Positions 21,260 through 32,866 of a stretch of 64,000 nucleotides of DNA are shown here, one piece after another (the first letter of the stretch is position 1; the number at the start of each line of letters is the position of its first letter). The notes under the pieces were generated by a model, which had not been told where the DNA came from, made no database searches, and was given only the letters and a program-made list of their open reading frames with translations. The DNA comes from Amylostereum areolatum (Eukaryota; Basidiomycota; Agaricomycetes; Russulales; Stereaceae): NCBI GenBank assembly GCA_012932865.1, contig SAXG01000020.1:186001-250000 (forward strand), in the 5' to 3' direction. Both the position numbers and the translations under genes were made by a program.

Positions 21260-23135
21260 ATGCGCCGTAACTCTTCAACAGAATCAAGTACTTCCGATAC
21301 TACCCATGGTGAAGCTCTACGCCGGTCTGCTCGCCTCAAGGGCCAAACGAACGACAAAGCTACCTCTAGCAAGGCCATCGCAACTTCGCGACCCTCCAAA
21401 CCTAACGCGGTCAAGCACGATTCACTGTCTTCCGGCTCTAGTTATAAAAAGAGGACCTCTTCAGAAATCTCCCTCGAGGATGAGGAGGCTAATCTCCTTG
21501 TTCATCCTGTGAAGAAGGTACGTATAATGTCCGTCTATATCCCGTTAATCGTGCTGATGATATCGTGTGTGGCTCCAGCATAAATCACTCAAGTCCTCGA
21601 CCCTTGTCGCTCCGTCCCTCCCATTCGACGTCTTCCATGCTATTGGCACTCTCCTCGACCGTTCAACCTTGTCGACGCTCGCAAGAACCTGCCACATATA
21701 CCACGAATATGGCGTAATATGCCTCCTCGCGAGGAAAGTCGATATCTACCTCGAAGCTGAAGATGATGACCGTAGCGACAAAGTTGCAATTCCCTCCTTT
21801 CATCGCTTCATGTTCGCCGATGCGCCTCATCGTATTCCTATGCTGCGGAAACTCGAGCTCTATAGTGACGACAATAGCAAACTCAATAGGGAACATGCCC
21901 AGCTGTTGACAGAGCTACTGACGCAGGCATCCAATATCGCAGAATTGCATCTCCCCGACTTCGACGAGGGCATCAGTCAATTTCCCGAGCTGCTCCATGC
22001 CATCGAAGCGCTCCCTTTCGTCAAAATTTTTGACGTAGAGACTGACAAGTTCGCCTGCATCCCTGCCGCCGAAAAAATGAGCTCTTCCTTGACCAAGGTT
22101 CGGTTCCGAGCGGACGACAAGTATACGGGACGCATGTTGCCTACCCTTGGACTACTGCGCCCGCTGTCCTCCCTCTACACCCACGCATCCACACTTCAAG
22201 AGCTCGATTTCATGAACGTCCAGATTACAGACGCTACCATTGTCTTTCCGCACGTCCACACGCTACGGTTGCACCGCTCCCATAACTCTGACCTAAAAGT
22301 TCTCGTCGCCACCTTCCCCAACCTCCGGAATTTGGACATATTTAACGACCCGATCATCAACCGCTGCATAATGTGGACAATCACTGCCGAAGATTACAGG
22401 CAGCAGTTCAGGAAGAACAGAGAAACACCTTCATGGCCCAGGCTGGAATCCTTGTCCGGCTCGCCCCTGACACTTTGCATCCTCTGCGTGTCTTGCCCCA
22501 TCGGTCGTCTCACGGTCTACGGTCCCAGCCGCAACGAGGACAACTGCTCGCAAACGAATAATGTCATCGCTGGTTTGGTTCCCGTAGACACAGTCGTGCT
22601 CCGACTCGATGCCATAGTCGACTCGGCGACGGAGGAGTCCATCCACCTAGCCATACCCGTCTCCCGCTGCTTCGAGAGGCTCGTCATCAACATCTCAATG
22701 TCTTCTTCCAACAATGAGCTGGCACCCGAGGGCACGATCGTAAGCAGACCCACCAACTCTTACTGTCGTGTACCGTGCGCCTGACAGTGTTTTCAACGTT
22801 GCTGCTCACAGGAGAAATTATACGAACTCGCCGGGTCGATATCCGTAACCTCGTTCCAGCTCGTGATGAAATGCCTATGTCCCGGATATCCTGGGCGAGA
22901 TGAAGGCCGAAAAATACATCAACAGTTCCTTCAGACTTTCGACCCCGAGGCGGTCGCGCGACGGTTTGCGAAATTGATGCCGAAACTGAAGCACGTCTTC
23001 TTGACAGTCGGATGCCAAAAGACCAAGATGAACACAACGTGCTGGGAGACCACAGGAGGAGGCGCGGTCGTGGAAAAAGACGCCAGCGTCCGGGATAGCA
23101 TCATGGGAGATTTACCGCTGGCCGCACTCAATTGA
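21260..23135 (+). CDS. F-box/LRR-like protein, intact copy
   Basis: Exons 21260-21517, 21579-22739 and 22812-23135 join in phase to 580 residues. Exon 1 encodes an 86-residue Ser/Lys-rich leader (R-R-S-A-R-L-K-G, S-Y-K-K-R-T) that could be a nuclear signal. Exon 2 starts with L-P-F-D-V-F-H-A-I-G-T-L-L-D-R, an F-box-type helix pair followed by T-C-H-I-Y-H-E-Y-G. Leucine-rich repeats follow, including V-F-P-H-V-H-T-L-R-L and F-P-N-L-R-N-L. It is the parent-like copy of a local family: the gene at 27947 and the decayed copy near 26 kb share these blocks. Probably a substrate adaptor of an SCF ubiquitin ligase, by family inference. The F-box helices are degenerate, so Skp1 binding is not certain. 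Confidence 0.75.
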
Positions 23136-23250
23136 AAGGAGGAAAATTGCACTGTATAGTATGCATAATCCATCGTACACTGTATTGTTTTACACATGTA
23201 GTTTACAATTTGAATCCTGTCGGTTACACCTTGTCCAATCCTGCACCCGT

Positions 23251-24789
23251 CTAAACGTACACTTGTTCCTGGAAGCCAGGCAAGATCGTAGCAGTCCTGT
23301 GCGTGACATCGTCCCGCTTGACGTTCTTCGTGCGCTGCCACTTCTGCTTGGCGAACGTGAATTCTGAAAAAAAAAAGTACGGTCAGACCCATGCAACGAA
23401 TACAGGCCAAGAGCTGGACGACATACGTTCGACGGTGGGTACGGGGTTCCCAGACTTCTCGAAGTCGTTTTGCGTGAAGCCCTCGCGCTGGAGGACGGGT
23501 GACTCGGCGACGGTGTGGAGGACAACGTCGTTGTGAGGACTGTAGTATGGCTTGATAAGAGCGGTGAACTGACACGGGAGCTGTGCACGTACCGGGAGAA
23601 GTAAAGCAGGCCGAGACGGTCGACATGCTGCTGATCCTTCGGAGGCGCCGCGACACTAACATGAACATAAGCTGTGAGAACATCGCGTAGGGATGATAAG
23701 ACACACCGATGAACGGTGCTCTTGACGTATCCACCAGTCAAGAACGATATCATGTCGCAGGCGTTGACGGTCACAGTAGCGTCCTGTGGCTTGACCCAAT
23801 GCCACTCGTTGTGGATAGGGTCGCGAATCTGGAGCGCCGCTACAGGCTGACGGAAGAGGAGGGTGAAGCTGCCGAGGTCGGTGTGGCCGCCGCCCCAGAG
23901 ACCATTGAGACGGATGTTTTCTTCAGGTGTGTATTTAGAATATTTCATGTAGCGCAGGTGGTCCTGATGAAGCAGTCAGCCTTGGTCAATTACTCCGTGA
24001 GGGAGAGAAAGCAGACCTCGCTCTTGACCTCGTACTTGTGGATGTTGGTAAAGCGATCTTCGGGAAGTTCGAGACCAATGGCGAGGAGAGTGAAGATCGG
24101 GTCGAGGATTTCGGAGTGGAGTGACCTTGCGAACTGCTCGACCTCGGCAATGTTTTCGGCGACGATGTCGGGGTGATTATGCTCGAAGAACCCGTTGAAT
24201 TCTGTGTGACGGCGAAATTCGACGGTGGCTAGATAAGAGCAACCAACGGTGAACGTACTAGGGATGTTGTAGACCTCGGTGCGATCGCGCAAATTCGTCT
24301 TTTCGTCGTGACTACATGATGGTGAGTATGGATCAGAGAGCTGAGATGGAGACATACACACGGCGGCCGGCGGGTACATATCCGTTGAACTGCCCATCGT
24401 CTGCGGAAGGCTCATCGTCAGAGTACACTCGACATGCAAGTGACGAGAACGTACCCAGCCCCTCCGGCACGTACTTAAGCTTCTCCTCTAGCGGAAGCTC
24501 GTATAGCTCCTTGCCAAGCGCGAACTGGCGATTGACGGCCTCCTGGGAGATGTTGAAGTTCTTCACGTAGAAGAAGCCTTTCTCACGGAGGGCCGTGATG
24601 AGGAATGCCGCGAGCTCCTTCTTGCCCTCAGGGGTGTCGTAGAGTGAGAGGTCGAGAGTGACGAGGTCGGCCCATGGAAGGTTTTCCTTTGTCTCCGGGA
24701 CAAACGAGTAAGATCCTGTGAGGAAGAGATAAGAGCACGTAACAAGGAGGAGACGGACGCGGCTGACCGAGAGCAACTGGAACCGGCAT
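23251..24789 (-). CDS. 2-oxoglutarate/Fe(II)-dependent oxygenase (isopenicillin N synthase-like)
   Basis: Nine exons on the minus strand (24768-24789, 24455-24715, 24358-24400, 24259-24311, 24017-24228, 23707-23963, 23593-23655, 23427-23539, 23251-23363) join in phase to 378 residues, a normal family length. The N-terminal DIOX_N region includes L-R-E-K-G-F-F-Y-V (about 49-57). The catalytic core has G-G-H-T-D-L (His224, Asp226) and S-T-V-H-R (His282), the 2-His-1-carboxylate iron site. The 2OG-binding R-x-S motif appears as R296-L-G with Gly for Ser. It should be a soluble oxidoreductase that hydroxylates or desaturates a small molecule with O2 and 2-oxoglutarate; the substrate cannot be inferred. 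Related fungal genes often occur in large paralogous groups. A TATAAAA lies about 100 bp upstream. Confidence 0.85.
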
Positions 24790-24886
24790 TTTCCGAATAC
24801 GCTTGACTTGACGCGACGACCAGCTCGGCGACGGTATGGATGAAGAGCGGGGGGGTATGAGTCTTCTTCCCTACTTGCTCTCTATA

Positions 24887-24893
24887 TTTTATA
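24887..24893 (-). promoter_or_regulatory. TATA box of the oxygenase gene
   Basis: On the minus strand TATAAAA lies about 98 bp upstream of the ATG (24789), within an A-rich stretch. Confidence 0.5.
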
Positions 24894-24899
24894 CTTAAC

Positions 24900-25462
24900 C
24901 GACAGGCGCCTGGGGAAAGATAACAGCTATCTCGGTCTTCCTCGGACGAGCATGGGCGAACTGTCGCTTTGTCGTCGGTCAGCCTGACCATGTACTCATC
25001 TCAGCAGTTGATTGCGACACTTTTGTAGGCACAAGGAAGCCATTGAACACTATTTACGAGGTACGATGTGGAAACTTCAGGCCTAAAACAATAACTATCT
25101 GCACTGACTCAATGCTCGTGCTCATTCAGCTTCCCGATGGTGTCAACGCTACTTATATACAGATGCGCCGGGCCAACTGGCGGACCGCGGTCATCTGCAC
25201 CAGCGGGAGTTGCTGACATGACTGCTTAAGCGCTTATCGCCTCTGTATGTCGCCAGCTGAGCAAAGGATATGCACCATAACATGTCACCCCCAACGGTGA
25301 TGGCGTGTACACGGGCATGCTGCCCCTTTTCTGACGATCTGCAGATCCCGAGCGCACATGTACAGTGTCCTCATACGCATGCCACCAACTTGACAGTCCA
25401 TTCGGGTACGTCTTCTTTATCGCCGAGTCCAGGCTTTGAGACGCGAACTAGGTGGTTCTCCG
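24900..25462. other. Spacer
   Basis: About 560 bp upstream of the minus-strand oxygenase. It contains its promoter and short ORFs only; nothing else is recognised. Confidence 0.35.
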
Positions 25463-26375
25463 TCATGTTACAGGGTTAGGAGGTAACTCATAGGTGAATC
25501 TCACGAATGTCGTTGACAATCCTTCTCTAGTCTCCATATCACCAACCGCGTTTACGCGGGGCCACTTTAAGTAAACTCGAATGGTAAGGTCGGGCGACGA
25601 CGTGTTACCCATCACGCCCCTCCGCAAATCTATGTCTCTCTCGAGGACCCACCGAGTAGAGTCTTCCCCGTGACCATCGCATCGACGACCCCCCAATGCA
25701 TCCGACATCCAAGAAAACGTGGAAGGACGATAGGAGATCATTCTCAGATGCGCTCCTAGATAAGTGTCGCATTAACGCATGTAAAACTTAAGGAAGGATG
25801 CTTACCATCGTCTAGGCTTGCGACACATCGTACCTTCCACTTCGCATCGCAAAACAGCGAAGGTCAGGTCGCGATAAGCAAGTAGAGGGCAATATGACGG
25901 TGGGTTGAAGGGACTCGAGATCTGCGTCGGAACTAGCCTTGACATCGATTCGCGCCGAGTCTGGTTGAGCAAGGCCAATGATGTTGCAAATGAAGTTCGT
26001 CGAGGACCCGTCGCATTGGGACCTGTGAATATATAATCTATCCACGACGCAGGACTGGCCAATGGTTTAGAGGCGGCGGCGTCGGAGTGCCCGACAACGA
26101 TTCCAGCCTGGGCCACTCTAGTGTACCTCGTTCCAATTTCGGTCGCGGTATATGTCTTCCATATCTTTGTGGTCTGCGTCGGCGGCGGCATTGTGCTTGA
26201 TGTTGACGTTGTTACTTGTCGTGAGATGTCGGGGATTGAAAGATGCAGTGACGAGGACTTGAACATCGTGGCCGGAACAGCCTGAGTCGACCAGACGAAC
26301 TTGAAGCAGGTGGACGTGCGGGAAGACGACGGCTGCCTTCCAGAACCAGACATTCAATAATTCGAGTCCTTTCAT
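25463..26375 (-). pseudogene. Decayed F-box/LRR-like copy
   Basis: On the minus strand 26375-26240 reads L-N-V-W-F-W-K-A-A-V-V-F-P-H-V-H-L-L-Q-V, then D-V-Q-V-L-V-T. This matches the V-F-P-H-V-H-T-L repeat of the intact gene at 21260 and of the gene at 27947. Further on, in another frame, 26045-25812 keeps R-L-Y-I...C-D-G...A-Q-P-D-S-A, L-E-S-L and V-I-L-P-S...R-P-D-L-R-C. This parallels the R-L-V-I...C-D-D...I-L-P-E-G block of the paralogue. Frame changes and stops between the blocks show it is non-functional. The N-terminal F-box part was not found. A last open stretch to 25463 may be the old C-terminus. Confidence 0.6.
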
Positions 26376-27946
26376 GGTATCCGAAAACGAATGGAGGGAG
26401 GGGGAGGGGGTTTATTATCCGATGTCATGGATCCATATTGACTCCCACCAGCGCAGTGGCCAGAAGGAGAGACATGCTTTGGCGAGAGGAGAGTACATTT
26501 TCCCGACAATCTCCACAGCGGCGCGTTCTTTGGCGGAAGATTTCCATATTTTCGATTCCTGTAAGCGCGATGATTGCTCGCTGCGCTCGCAATCATTGGT
26601 TTCGTGAGGCTGGGAGAGTCCTGGAACAAATAGATGTAAACTGTTATTTAATTCAACGACGCGACGCGAAATCCGCGACGCTTTTTGCATGAATTGCTCT
26701 CCACCGCAAATACGGCTACACGTGTCGACATAGTTTTTACACCAGACAATTCTTTACATCCCAACGATCACGATGATGTAACTTTCGTATAGGTTTGAGA
26801 CGATGAAGTACATCAAAAGTGACGAGGAAAAAGGCAGAGCGCGCAAACGGAACGCGCACGACCACAACCGAACACCGGGCCACCTCCTCCCGGCAGCTGA
26901 ACTGTGGACTGGGATCAAAGGAATTCGCAACGGGCCTAACCTTCGTAGCCTGATCACGAGTCAGAGATCGCCAGTCTATTGTACTGACCGAGAAAGTCGA
27001 CTCCCACCGTGTTCAAAAGTTCTCTGGCAATAATTTTGATTATAGATTGGCGGACAAAGTGCGTAGATATCCTGTACTACTCGACATGTAGCCTTCTCTC
27101 TGTACTTCCGATGAACCCGACAGCTACGAATCTCAGAGGGAACGCTGCAAGAGCACCTACTGCGTTACGCAGCATCGATATTAGATTCATCCAGCTCTTG
27201 GTGTTTCACGAGAACGTGCCAGGTCAACCTATCAGAGATTCAGCTCCTCGAGGCTGACGCGCTGACCGCCTGGATTGGGACCTGCGTGAGAGGATTGATA
27301 TGTTCTTCCAAAGGGGGAAACCGACTAGGAGCTAGAACCTCAGCTTTCTCACTGGCGTGCGAGCTCGTCCAGAGGGCCTAGAAAGCACAAAGTTACAAAA
27401 CGAAGCTCGTTCGAGACCCCAAGCCAATCACGGAGCTCCGTTCGCTTACAAATCGTCGCTGCGTCGCGCGATCGGCGGTGCCACCTCTCCTTTGTCTTTG
27501 TCGTGGCTCGTGGCTCACGCGCTCACGACGCGTACCCTTCATGGTCACAAACACCACGCATCATCCCGAAAGCAGCAAGTTACGATCTCAGTACGTCAAC
27601 GATGTCTCGTCTCGTCTCATGGCAACCTGTGCGGCGTGCCACGGCCCACGAGGATCTACGACACCGGGATATCGATGGGAAAAAGAGCCGACAAGTATTT
27701 AGGCGAGGAGGACAATGGCGGCGCCTCGGCTTATCTCGCGTACAAGGCATTGTTCGCGGTGAGTATATATGTAGTGGGCTCTTCCGGGCATTTCAACCTT
27801 TCCCCCCGACGCTTCAAGTCAGCTGTAATTTCCCACCCATTGGGCGACTTTCACGACTTTCACGTCGAGGTATGCATGTATTCTACGCATGTAGCTGAAT
27901 TGGCTGACGACGTGACCCTGCTCACAGTAACAGCTCTGCCGCCGAC
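26376..27946. other. Gene-poor spacer
   Basis: About 1.6 kb. Open stretches at 26415-26690 (minus) and 27357-28001 (plus) lack recognisable domains. A short M-G-K-R-A-D-K-Y-L-G-E-E-D open segment at 27676-27759 ends at a GTGAGT donor. It could be a first exon of the following F-box-like gene, but I could not connect it convincingly. Confidence 0.3.
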
Positions 27947-29217
27947 ATGCCTCGCCAGTCGCTTTTCCCCTTCGACGTCTTTCACATCATCGACTCTCTG
28001 ATAGACCGCGACACATTGCTTTCCTTCCTCAAGACCTGTCGAAGATATCAGGAATACGGGGCCCTTTGTCTTCTCAGACACAAGGTCGTTCTCCACCGGG
28101 AGGGCTGTGGCGGCCGCGACGACATCGCATCGTTTGCTTGCTTCATGCTGGCTGACGGCCCTGGACGAATTCCTCTGCTACGAAGACTTGAACTCGTTGA
28201 TACCGACGACAGACATAGTCCTGAGGATTTCGGCCCATTGACCCAAGTCGTCTCCCGAGCGTCGAACGTAGAGGAGCTGGTGCTCTCCAACGCCCTCCGC
28301 GAAGGCGGCGTGTTCGGGTCCCCCGCTTTATCCGCCGCTATCGGCGCACTTCCCAACGTAAAGCGTCTCGAGGTGTCTATCGGTGAACCCACTGCCACCG
28401 ACTTTCTGAAAAGCATGCGCTCTCTCCTTCTCAACGTACGAATCAATTCTTGGTGTGTCCCCACAGAACGCCCACTCCACCTGGCACTGGATCCACTTTC
28501 GGCCCTCGCGCCGTACTCCTCTACGCTTCAAAAGCTCGAATTACGCCATGCCAAGCTTCTAGACCCCCAGGTCGTCTTCCCCCACGTTCACACCCTCCAC
28601 CTGCGCGACTGCTTTAGCACGGACGTAGAGCCCATCATGCTTTCCTTCCCCAACCTACGCCACTTCTCCGCATCCAACGACTTGTGCATCGAACACATGC
28701 TTTCCCGCTGGACCGAGGGATCCGACGTCATATATATGGAGCCCGACGAGCAGCGGGAGGCTGTGGGTGGATGGTCGAGTTTGGAATCGCTCGCAGGAAA
28801 GATGCTGTCGCTCCACTTTTACGGCGTGTCTTGTCCAGTCGGCCGTCTCGTCATCGGCAACATCGAGTGCGACGATTATGGTAGAAGACAGATCAAGGGC
28901 ATCCTCAGCCGAGCCTGTCCAAAAGACGCGCTGATCCTTCATTTTTCACCCGAGGACTGGGACGAGGAGTCCGAGCAGCTTCATCGCATACTTCCGGAAG
29001 GAACGAATGTACCCCGGCTCGCTCTCCACTTCGATCTCTCTTCGTACTTTGTCTCACCAACTATACTGATGGTATGTACACACCCCAGCTTTGATTTTCT
29101 CACTCACATTAACTAACGTGCTCACTTTTATAGACTCAAATATATGCGCTATCCGAAACAATATCCGTCTCGTCCTTCCACCTCGGCATGCGGTTCTCAA
29201 ATGACATTGATCCCTGA
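27947..29217 (+). CDS. F-box/LRR-like protein, nonsense-truncated copy
   Basis: Paralogue of the gene at 21260. The ATG at 27947 is followed by F-P-F-D-V-F-H-I-I-D-S-L-I-D-R and T-C-R-R-Y-Q-E-Y-G, then V-V-F-P-H-V-H-T-L-H-L. Exon 1 (27947-29071) and a GTATGT...TATAG intron lead to exon 2 at 29134. There T-Q-I-Y-A-L-S-E-T-I-S-V-S-S-F parallels the last exon of the intact copy. After 27 codons of exon 2 an in-frame TGA (29215-29217) stops translation at 402 residues. The same frame stays open for another 78 codons to 29454 with family-like sequence, so the stop removes the C-terminal part. The Ser/Lys-rich first exon of the paralogue is also missing or unrecognised. Either a truncated protein or a young pseudogene. 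Confidence 0.6.
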
Positions 29218-29454
29218 CTCACAGACGAAGTTGACGAGGTCGATCGCGAGAAAGTGGCTCTGCAGCTTGCGAACCGAATTCCGACGCTGGCACAAGTCTC
29301 CCTCGATATCTCATCTGGATATGATGGGCCCGAACCAACAACCGTGCGCTGGGACGTTGTGAGAAAGGGCGGGCGGTGTGAATTGGTGGTGAAGAAAGGC
29401 GGCGCATCTGGAGAGGGATTGGAATGGGAGAAGGGATCTATCTCCGATATGTGA
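29218..29454 (+). pseudogene. C-terminal remainder after the premature stop
   Basis: The frame downstream of the TGA stays open for 78 codons and ends with a TGA at 29452-29454. It includes D-R-E-K-V-A-L-Q-L-A-N-R-I-P-T-L, which parallels V-A-R-R-F-A-K-L-M-P-K-L in the intact paralogue. This preserved frame suggests that the nonsense change is recent. Confidence 0.55.
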
Positions 29455-29968
29455 AATTCTGTGTACAATATCCAGGCAGTGGTTGCGATACACTATCGGT
29501 GTAGGCTTCGGTACGAACTTATGAGAACGAACAACGCTTTCTGAAGAACCCGAAGTATAGGCTCGGATAACGCCGGCTCTATTCAAGCTCCGACATACAT
29601 CAATATCCCGTTCCGAACGACCATTGTCCGCTGGAGATCCGCCGCGGACAACCCTTTCGCAAATCTATCCATAGACCTGTTCCTAGGCCCGAACATATCT
29701 CTTCTTGCGAATGAACGAGGAGCTCAAAGCAAGGCCCTGTCGCAGGTTTGGGCTACCCCCGCGGCCCCGCCATCGAGCGACGCACGTTCGTGTCGTGGTG
29801 GACGTGGTGTTGATTTGCGCATTGCCCACGTTCAGCGATCCCGCCAGGTTCACTGTCGCCCTGTATGTCTGTAAGCGCCCTGCCAAGGGAGGAGGAGAAC
29901 CATAAAACCCGACGGGTTTTTCTCGTACATGCAGGCCCATCTTGCAGCGTGTCTCGACGTCGACCAAG
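29455..29968. other. Promoter region of the alkaline phosphatase gene
   Basis: About 510 bp. It holds a GCCGCGGACAACCCTT sequence at 29641-29656 that recurs at 33869-33884, and a CATAAAA sequence about 60 bp upstream of the ATG that may act as TATA element. Confidence 0.4.
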
Positions 29969-32866
29969 ATGCGCCTTTTCGCGCTTTCTGTCCTTCCTCT
30001 TTCTCTGGTCACCTGCGTATCAGCTCAGACGTTCCAACGCCTTGGTACCTGCCCTGATCTCGGTTGCCTTTTCCCGCCCGACCAAGCCGACTTTCTCCCG
30101 GGCCAGGCGTTCGACGTCCGCATCGAGGTCCACGCCCCCGTCAACGGTACGGAGGCGTATGCGGAAGGCAAGCCAGATGACACCTTTTACTTGGAGGTCC
30201 AGAAGACCGGTGGACGTGCTGTCAAGGCCTCCGCGTTCTTTGGTCTTTCAGAGCCGCGTGCGTGTTGTTTAATCTTCAGCTCAGGACGAGGATCTGAATA
30301 ATGGAATGCGGCGCAGAGATCGAGAGGTGGAACTTCACGTACTACGAGGACCTTTTCGCGAAGCAAGCTGGGACACCCGTGCTCGTGAACGTCGCCGCAA
30401 AAGCCTACCGCCGAGTCGCGCTCTATGAACCAGGCGATTACCTTGCAACACTCCAGTACGCCTGCCACCATATCTTCAACCTGCTCGCATCACTGATGAT
30501 TGAAATGCATATCCAGCTATTACGGTGGACAGCAGACCGTTGCGCACTGGCATGTACGCCCCGCGTCGACGAGACGCAAGGCGAAGAACGTGCTGTTCTT
30601 CATCGGCGACGGGATGACGATATCCATGCAGTCTGCCGCGCGGCTTCTTGCCCACAAGAGCATCAACGGAAAATATCAATCTCTGCTTCAGGTGAGCATC
30701 ATGGTCCCATACTCTGCTAGTACCGAATGTTCTGACGTGCTTTCTCCGACAGCTGGATCAGGTTCGTGCTCGCGGTCCTTCCAAGGGTCCGTCTACTCAT
30801 CGAAAGTTGGACGTGTGCAGATGGATAACCTGGGACATCAGGTGCGTGTCATCGAACTTATCCACACATATCTTGGCCTGACCGCGTTACTGGCTCAAGA
30901 TGACCCACTCTATCGATTCTTTCATCACCGACTCCGCCAACAGCGCGACCGCGCTCAACACAGGTCACAAGTCTACCGTCAACGCTCTCAACGTTTACGT
31001 CGATAGGTGCGTTTCCTTCTGGAGTTCCCGCATATGTAATCCGACGGAAATCGTCTATGCAGCTCTGCGGACCCATTCGACGACCCCAAATTTGAGACCC
31101 TTGCAGAGCTCTTTCGCAGGATCCACGGCGGACGCATCGGGATCGTCAGCACCGCATTCATCGCGGACGCGACGCCCGCCGCGCTCGTCGCGCACACTCG
31201 TGATCGTGGGCGCAGCGCAGAGATTGTCGACACATTTCTGCATGGCACGGCGAATTACTCGTGGACGAAGATGGACGGGGTGGACGGTAAGGTTTTCGTC
31301 TATCTTCACAGCTGATTTATCATAACTCGACCGGGGCTTGACAGTGCTCTTCGGGGGTGGCGCGGAAAACTTTCTTCCAGGAGGCTCCCTTGGCGGGCGC
31401 AACTATTACGATCTTTTCGCGGAGGCCGGGTACAACGTCGTGCACAATAAGACGGCCCTCAAGACGATGGACACCTCGCACCGCGCTCTCGGCATCTTCT
31501 CCAAGAGTAACTTGGTGTGTTGTTCATTTATCACTCGATCACTCGTGTTCTGTCTCTGACCGTCGTTGTACGTGATGAAGGCCAAGTGGGTCGACCGCGA
31601 GGTGCACCCGGAGAACCTTCGGGGCCTGGCGAACTCGCCGACTGGGGATGGCACGGACGCCACGGACCAGCCTGGGCTGAAAGACATGACGCTGAAGGTG
31701 GGTGCTCTGGGCGGTCTCATACACTCATTTTCTAACTGGTCCGGTAGGCAATTGACGTCCTCGAAGCGCGGGCGAAGGGCAATGAAGGGTGGCTTCTCAT
31801 GAGCGAAGCAGCATCCATCGGTATGCTTCTCCTCTCACCGTGCTTTCGTCGTCACGCTTACCTATCCATCCATCTCCCAGATAAAATGGTATGTCCCGCC
31901 CATGTTCGTTCCCCATCGGTAGCCGAACGGAGCGCGTACCATCATTTGTAGATGCACGTCCTCGACTATCCCCGCGCTCTCGGCGAGCTCCTCGAGCTCG
32001 ACGACACCGTGCGTGCGTCCATAGCGCACCTCAAGCAAATCGGCGCATACGAGGACACGCTGATCGTCGTCACCGCCGATCACGGGCATGGCTTCGATGT
32101 CTAGTGCGTCTTTCCCCTCCCTCTCCCTTTCTTACCTCTCACCAACACGGTCTTTCGCAGTGGCGGCGTCGACACCCAATACCTCGCCTCACAGTCCACA
32201 GACGCCCAAAAGCGGACCGCGGTTGGCGTGTATGCCAATTCGGGTCTGTCGGGATACACCGTCGCGCCCGGCACGCTCCCGACGAACCGCACCGCCGTCG
32301 TCGGCGCGCAGGGCCCAAACTTCCCCGTGCAGTGGGACCCGCGCTACGCGCTCGCGGCCGGCGTCGTGGCGAACATGGACCACAGGGAGAACTACACACT
32401 CGTGCGCACGGGCCCGCGCGTGCCTGCGGTTGCGGGGGCCAGTGGAGCGGCAGCGCCGAATCCGGCGGACGGGCAGGGTGGATTCACAGTTTCTGGTGCG
32501 TGCGTGCGTGCGTGCACGTCGATGGTATGCTCATAGCGGTGGACGTTACATAGGAAACTTGCCTGTCGAGGATACGCAGGGCGTGCATAGTCTGACGGGT
32601 GCGTTCGCGTTTCCGTTGGAGCAGATATGCTATTTCGATGGCTGACCTCGCCTCTCGCCCGGTCACAGACGTCGCGGTGTATGCGAACGGACCCGGGTCG
32701 GAAGCGTTCCGCGGGGTATATAAGTGCGTTGGTTTTCCGTCCTCTTTTCACCCTTGATAATGAATGACGGTGCTCGATGTATAGCTCCGTCGACATATTT
32801 TTCAAGATCGCGGACGCGCTGGGACTGGGGCAGACGCGAAATGTCTCTTCGTATGGAGGGAGGTAG
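29969..32866 (+). CDS. Secreted alkaline phosphatase
   Basis: Sixteen exons join in phase to 666 residues: 29969-30257, 30317-30455, 30517-30691, 30753-30761, 30821-30841, 30900-31006, 31063-31286, 31345-31514, 31581-31697, 31748-31820, 31881-31888, 31952-32103, 32161-32495, 32554-32598, 32669-32723 and 32785-32866. Residues 1-19 form a signal peptide. F-F-I-G-D-G-M (Asp174) supplies a metal ligand, T-D-S-A-N-S-A-T-A holds the nucleophile Ser223, and T-A-D-H-G-H (487-490) gives further zinc ligands. The reaction is hydrolysis of phosphate monoesters, outside the cell or in the secretory route, for phosphate recovery. Exons 4 (9 nt) and 11 (8 nt) are microexons. They supply the L-D-Q and D-K-M residues expected at those points of fungal homologues. 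The last residues show no membrane anchor. Confidence 0.9.
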
